From: Staphylococcus delphini
Lineage (GTDB): Bacteria > Bacillota > Bacilli > Staphylococcales > Staphylococcaceae
Direction of reading: 5' to 3'
NCBI RefSeq assembly: GCF_900636325.1
Contig: NZ_LR134263.1
Span: 1,612,001-1,676,000 of the forward strand
DNA: 64,000 nt
Under the pieces are notes generated by a model, which saw only the letters and a program-made list of their open reading frames with translations, was not told the origin of the DNA and did no database searches. This document shows positions 60,809 to 64,000 of the stretch, in pieces. The translations under genes and the position numbers were made by a program. Numbering within the stretch: the stretch's first letter is position 1; each line of letters opens with the position of its first letter.

Positions 60809-61675
60809 ATGTCATTGTTATTATGGTTTTTAGTTTGCATACTTTTTATTTTAGTCTTACTCGCTTTGTTGCGTTTAAAATTTTATCAGCATCAATTAGA
60901 TGTTGAGGCGTATACTAAAAAGCAACTTTTGAACAAAATTTCAATTTTAAAACAAGAACGTTATCCATTTAAGGGACGTGCAAACACAACAACGTATCAC
61001 CTTAATTTGAGAAACACGAAACAGCTTTTAAATCAATTGTTGGAAAATTTCAAAAGTGAAGACAAGATAACGGATTTTCGCATTATGACAACGAGTCAAA
61101 TAGCGCCTAAAAATCCGCTGTTTTCATTAGTATCAGAGTTTGATTTTATTGTGGTAACCAACGTTGGAATGATCATGATAAATATTAAATCATTAAAATC
61201 AAAAACGTTTTATCATTTTGAAGGAAAAGCGCCAACAACAGATGAACATGATTTAAACCAAATTGTTGGACACTATATCGCCAACCAATATCATCAACAA
61301 TTTCAATCTGCTTTAAAAACATCCTATACGTTTAATGAAGTCATCACAGAAAATAAAGTCACGTATGAATTTCATGAGTATGATCCTTATCAATTGGCTG
61401 AAAAAGCGTCGCAAAACATTCAAGACACTGTTGAAGCCCTCGTTGAAGTACCTGTGTCTACAATCGGCATTATCTATTGTGTGGATCAACTTGGCGAACG
61501 TATAGAGGGGGACACAAAATCGTACAGCCGTATTTATACTAGTGAAAATGAAAAAGACCTTCAATTTGCAATACAACAACTTGTGGATACATCACGAACA
61601 CTGTTAGCACATAACAAGATGCAACAGATCATATCCGCATTTGAAAATCATCATGAGTCACATCAGTTTCACTAA
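60809..61675 (+). CDS. Membrane-anchored NERD-like protein
   Basis: 288 residues: an N-terminal membrane helix (about 3-23), a charged linker, then a soluble domain resembling NERD nuclease-related domains. E110-x-D112 in SEFDFIVVTNVG and Lys127 in INIK match the NERD pattern, but the catalytic Glu before Lys is replaced by Asn125. It is therefore probably inactive as a nuclease, or divergent. GGAAGGAGG lies upstream of the ATG. A strong terminator follows. Confidence 0.7.
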   Translation: MSLLLWFLVCILFILVLLALLRLKFYQHQLDVEAYTKKQLLNKISILKQERYPFKGRANTTTYHLNLRNTKQLLNQLLENFKSEDKITDFRIMTTSQIAPKNPLFSLVSEFDFIVVTNVGMIMINIKSLKSKTFYHFEGKAPTTDEHDLNQIVGHYIANQYHQQFQSALKTSYTFNEVITENKVTYEFHEYDPYQLAEKASQNIQDTVEALVEVPVSTIGIIYCVDQLGERIEGDTKSYSRIYTSENEKDLQFAIQQLVDTSRTLLAHNKMQQIISAFENHHESHQFH

Positions 61676-61753
61676 GACTAACGACATCTTATAGGGTCAT
61701 TTCTAGCAACTTTGAAATGACGGCATTGTTGCACCTGATCGCTTAACAATCGA

Positions 61754-61802
61754 AACGAAGCCAAGACGACATATGATTGTCCTCTTGACTTCGTTTTTTT
61801 AT
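61754..61802 (+). terminator. Terminator of the NERD-like gene
   Basis: AACGAAG-CAAGA-GACA pairs with TGTC-TCTTG-CTTCGTT, a stem of about 16 bp, then seven T. The rest of 61803-62010 shows no gene. Confidence 0.9.
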
Positions 61803-62011
61803 GGAATCATTCTCTTTTTAATGAATCTCATCCAATATTTGCATAGCTTTTCTAGAGACTTGTAAGTAAAAAATCAAAGTACAAGCATTAACCCTATATT
61901 TAGATTAATTAGCAATTTTTTACGCTGCTGTAAGCAAGACAAATAGCGTTTTACCCCTATCGTCAACCCATTTATGCCCACTTTTAACGTTTTTATGGAT
62001 TTTTAACGTAC

Positions 62012-62047
62012 AAAAACGGCGCTAAGCATGATGTCCTAGCCCCGTTG
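62012..62047 (-). terminator. Terminator of nuc
   Basis: AACGG-GCTA pairs with TAGC-CCGTT, with a minus-strand T run. Confidence 0.75.
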
Positions 62048-62059
62048 ATCACCATGAGA

Positions 62060-62575
62060 TCAATGACTTTTTTGATCCCAAATATTGAGGTGTTGCTTTT
62101 GCGCTTCTTTTTGCGCTTGTTCAATTAAAATACGATACTTTTCGTTAGGTCGATAAAACTTCGCCCGAGCTAAACCTTCTTTCGCCAATGTCACGTTAAA
62201 CATTTCATCACCTAACCAAACGTATGCCAGTGTGCGGCCATATTTATCCTGTCGTTCACGATCATACTCTAATTTGACACGTTGATGCGTTAAATGTTTT
62301 TTAGTAAAATCTGAAGCTGCTTTGCCGTATGGTTGTACAGGTGTATTCGGTTTGACAGTTTCTGGCGTGTCTACTCCGATTAATCGAACACGTTCATCTT
62401 GTCCATCTTTATCCACAATAATCGTATCGCCATCAATGACACGTTTAACGAGGTAAGTTTCACCTCTCATGTCCCCTTCTGACTTTTTGAAAGGTCCGTC
62501 ACTATTCACATATTGAAATGCTAAGACGATGACTGCGATGATAAGGATAATGATGCCTGCTGTTATCTTTTTCAT
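62060..62575 (-). CDS. nuc: Thermonuclease (membrane-anchored staphylococcal nuclease)
   Basis: A 171-residue calcium-dependent nuclease. An N-terminal hydrophobic helix (about 5-22) acts as a signal or membrane anchor, without a long propeptide, as in the Nuc2 type. The active site matches staphylococcal nuclease: Asp50 in IDGDT, Arg64 and Asp69 in RLIGVDTPE, Glu72, and Arg114 in DKYGR. Secreted or surface-exposed, degrading DNA and RNA. Confidence 0.93.
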   Translation of the reverse strand: MKKITAGIIILIIAVIVLAFQYVNSDGPFKKSEGDMRGETYLVKRVIDGDTIIVDKDGQDERVRLIGVDTPETVKPNTPVQPYGKAASDFTKKHLTHQRVKLEYDRERQDKYGRTLAYVWLGDEMFNVTLAKEGLARAKFYRPNEKYRILIEQAQKEAQKQHLNIWDQKSH

Positions 62576-62708
62576 AGTATCTCCTTTAATACAATAATAC
62601 TAACATCATATGCGATACACTTGCTTATCGTCAATATTCTATAGCTTTATCACTGTTCTCAATTAAGTTAAAAATGATATAATTAATAACGATTAGGAGT
62701 GAACCATA

Positions 62709-62909
62709 ATGAATACTTTTAAAGAAAACAGTCTTTCTCTTACTATTATTATCATTGCCATTGTCATCGGTTTTGTTCTACAATATGCCTTTCATTTACC
62801 ACTCATTGCAGGCGCATTTATAGGGGTACTATTAGGCGTTTTAGGCGGTTTCATTACCCAAGTGATTAAATCTAAAACGAAACGACATGATACGGACGAT
62901 TCGCAATAA
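62709..62909 (+). CDS. Small membrane protein (66 residues)
   Basis: Two hydrophobic helices (about 10-28 and 32-53), glycine-rich in the second, then a basic and acidic tail. AGGAG lies upstream, and TATAAT is at 62678-62683. I do not recognise a family. Divergent from nuc. Confidence 0.75.
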   Translation: MNTFKENSLSLTIIIIAIVIGFVLQYAFHLPLIAGAFIGVLLGVLGGFITQVIKSKTKRHDTDDSQ

Positions 62910-63004
62910 TTAGAAGTAGATCATGGCTCAAATATTTGTGCTTCAATCTTTTTCATTAAGGCAGTGATCAACTTAGCCACTATGATTTTTCATTTTTACA
63001 CAAA

Positions 63005-63065
63005 TACTCTCATGGACACACTTGCTTCAGTGAATATTCCTGAAAAAGTTAAGTTCATGAGAGTA
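63005..63065. repeat. Perfect inverted repeat with large loop
   Basis: TACTCTCATG (63005-63014) pairs with CATGAGAGTA (63056-63065), separated by 41 bp. It lies downstream of the two tiny genes on the minus strand; terminator or RNA structure. Confidence 0.65.
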
Positions 63066-63153
63066 AATTTTACAATATATAATTTTTTATGACGCTTAAT
63101 TTTCATACGCCTCTATGATGTCACATGCTGCACCTACTCAACCTAACTTATCA

Positions 63154-63252
63154 CTACAATATAAATAGGACGTATAGCGCGAAAGCTAAGGCAGCCACAC
63201 CTATGAAATAATTCATGAACGTTCTGATACGTATACGCGTTAATGTTGTCAT
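63154..63252 (-). CDS. Tiny membrane peptide (32 residues), second of a tandem pair
   Basis: ATG 63252 with AAAGGTGA seven bases upstream. The peptide starts MTTLTRIRIRTF, basic, and the rest is one hydrophobic helix running to the C-terminus. It begins 2 bp after the stop of the preceding small gene, whose last codons form the ribosome binding site, so translation is likely coupled. It resembles type I toxins or holin-like peptides in design only; no family recognised. Confidence 0.55.
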   Translation of the reverse strand: MTTLTRIRIRTFMNYFIGVAALAFALYVLFIL

Positions 63253-63254
63253 CG

Positions 63255-63425
63255 TTATATCACCTTTCTTTGTTTTGTTGTTGTACAATTTTTTCTGTTT
63301 CTAAAATACTTCACTATTAAAATAACCACGCACCACAAAACAATACCTTTAATTGCTTCTTGTAACGAATTTTTCTTGACTGTTATTTTTAAATTGAATG
63401 GTCCACCTTTAAAATCATCACGCAT
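63255..63425 (-). CDS. Small membrane protein (56 residues), first of a tandem pair
   Basis: ATG 63425 with GGGGG eight bases upstream. It has a polar N-terminus MRDDFKGGPFN, one hydrophobic helix (about 25-40, with Trp-Cys), and a strongly basic tail. A promoter candidate lies upstream (TTCACT, 17 bp, TATATT; 63487 to 63459 on the minus strand). Family not recognised. Confidence 0.55.
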   Translation of the reverse strand: MRDDFKGGPFNLKITVKKNSLQEAIKGIVLWCVVILIVKYFRNRKNCTTTKQRKVI

Positions 63426-63458
63426 TTCATTTTCCCCCTACATGATCGCTTTATTTCA

Positions 63459-63487
63459 AATATACCATTGCTTTGTATCAAAGTGAA
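63459..63487 (-). promoter_or_regulatory. Promoter candidate for the tiny gene pair
   Basis: Minus strand TTCACT (63487-63482), a 17-bp spacer and TATATT (63464-63459). Confidence 0.45.
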
Positions 63488-63832
63488 TCGATGTCATCCA
63501 CCTGTTGCGTAAATCATGTCATGCTTGCAAAATGCCACTTTTCTCGTCGTTGATATCCATAATGAAGATATCTATACAACTTCAGTGAATCGTCTAACCT
63601 AATCACTCAAAAAGTGGTTTCAATGCATGATAGTCACGCCTGGTCAAAAGAGCGATAGGGTGACGCATGGCATACTTGCTCATAATGGCCACCTGCCCCC
63701 TAATATGTATATCAATAAAATAAAAATGACAAATGATATGCGTTTGTATAAAATTTTATATTCATATTGATTAAAAATATGTGTGATTACATTGTTTTTC
63801 ACGTTAACCCTCTTTTTATAAAACATGATGCC

Positions 63833-63891
63833 AAAGAGGCTAGAAACGTCCTTGGCAAGAAAATCTTGAATGACGCTAGCCCCTTTAACCA
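63833..63891 (-). terminator. Possible terminator of the gene entering from the right edge
   Basis: AAAG-GGCTAG pairs with CTAGCC-CTTT across a loop of about 35 nt. The T run is weak. Confidence 0.45.
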
Positions 63892-63903
63892 TGTTTAAAC
63901 TAT

Positions 63904-64000
63904 TTATGATGGATCAGATGTGTGATCTTCATTTTTTTTATCTTTTTTCGACTTTTTGAGTAACGCAAGACCCGTTAACATCGTCGCAAATGCACCCATC
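63904..64000 (-). CDS. C-terminus of a protein, possibly LPXTG wall-anchored
   Basis: The last 32 codons of a frame open to the window edge. The residues are a short glycine/alanine/leucine helix (GAFATMLTGLALL), a lysine cluster (KKSKKDKK) and an acidic end. This fits the membrane-spanning helix and charged tail after an LPXTG motif, but the motif itself would lie outside the window. Confidence 0.4.
   Translation of the reverse strand, partial: MGAFATMLTGLALLKKSKKDKKNEDHTSDPS

Noticed and set aside
63680-63892. Minus-strand frame of 70 codons near the right edge
   Set aside because: It covers the probable terminator hairpin and has no ribosome binding site.

Overview
The window is a chromosomal segment of a Staphylococcus species. 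It is AT-rich with strong AGGAGG-type ribosome binding sites, and it carries staphylococcal marker genes: femA/femB, mprF, msrR, sosA/lexA, nuc, cvfB and a SarA-family regulator, plus the order lysC | hom-thrC-thrB, guaC, lexA, tkt, sbcDC-mscL-opuD, acnA, plsY, parEC, alsT, glcT. The order follows S. aureus, but several proteins differ. ParC has Asp at position 84 (Glu in S. aureus), and a mosaic YSIRK/LPETG surface protein sits between cvfB and pepF. A member of the S. intermedius/pseudintermedius group or a nearby animal-associated species fits best. This is inference; I cannot run a species search.

Layout. 1-6.3 kb: end of cvfB, a large wall-anchored adhesin, pepF and a small membrane protein. 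7-9.6 kb: femA-femB (pentaglycine bridge). 9.7-16 kb: an M42 peptidase, tyrA, a frameshifted SOS polymerase gene under a LexA box, a short Spo0M-like protein, a tautomerase, and divergent msrR/msrA. 16-25 kb: mprF, an AI-2E-family permease, glucose PTS EIICBA with its GlcT antitermination leader, glcT and alsT. 25-31 kb: parE-parC, plsY and a HesB-like gene. 31-38 kb: a thioesterase, acnA, a 1.3-kb non-coding stretch rich in hairpins and repeats, opuD and mscL. 38-50 kb: sbcDC, ccdC-like, yneF-like, tkt, DUF896, sosA/lexA, a CAP-domain protein, guaC, rpsN and rpmG. 50-59 kb: an amino-acid permease, a HAD phosphatase, hom-thrC-thrB and divergent lysC. 59-64 kb: a SarA-family regulator, a NERD-like membrane protein, nuc, small membrane proteins including an overlooked tandem pair of tiny genes, and what may be the C-terminus of another wall-anchored protein.

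Functional themes. The cell-envelope group is femAB, mprF, msrR and the adhesin. The DNA topology, repair and SOS group is parEC, sbcDC, lexA/sosA and the broken polymerase, with LexA-box candidates at both SOS loci. The aspartate-family group is lysC, hom, thrC and thrB. Carbon uptake is EIICBA controlled by GlcT.

The least explained material is non-coding. Two intergenic copies (about 30.76-30.91 kb and 35.05-35.20 kb) share conserved sequence, while their stems differ by compensating base changes. Next to the second copy are a long 82-nt hairpin, one copy of a separate dispersed repeat of about 77 bp, and a Fur-like box. Other regulatory features include 8-bp tandem repeats running through the adhesin ribosome binding site, a terminator-like hairpin that holds the ribosome binding site of the HesB-like gene, and an apparent ATT start codon.
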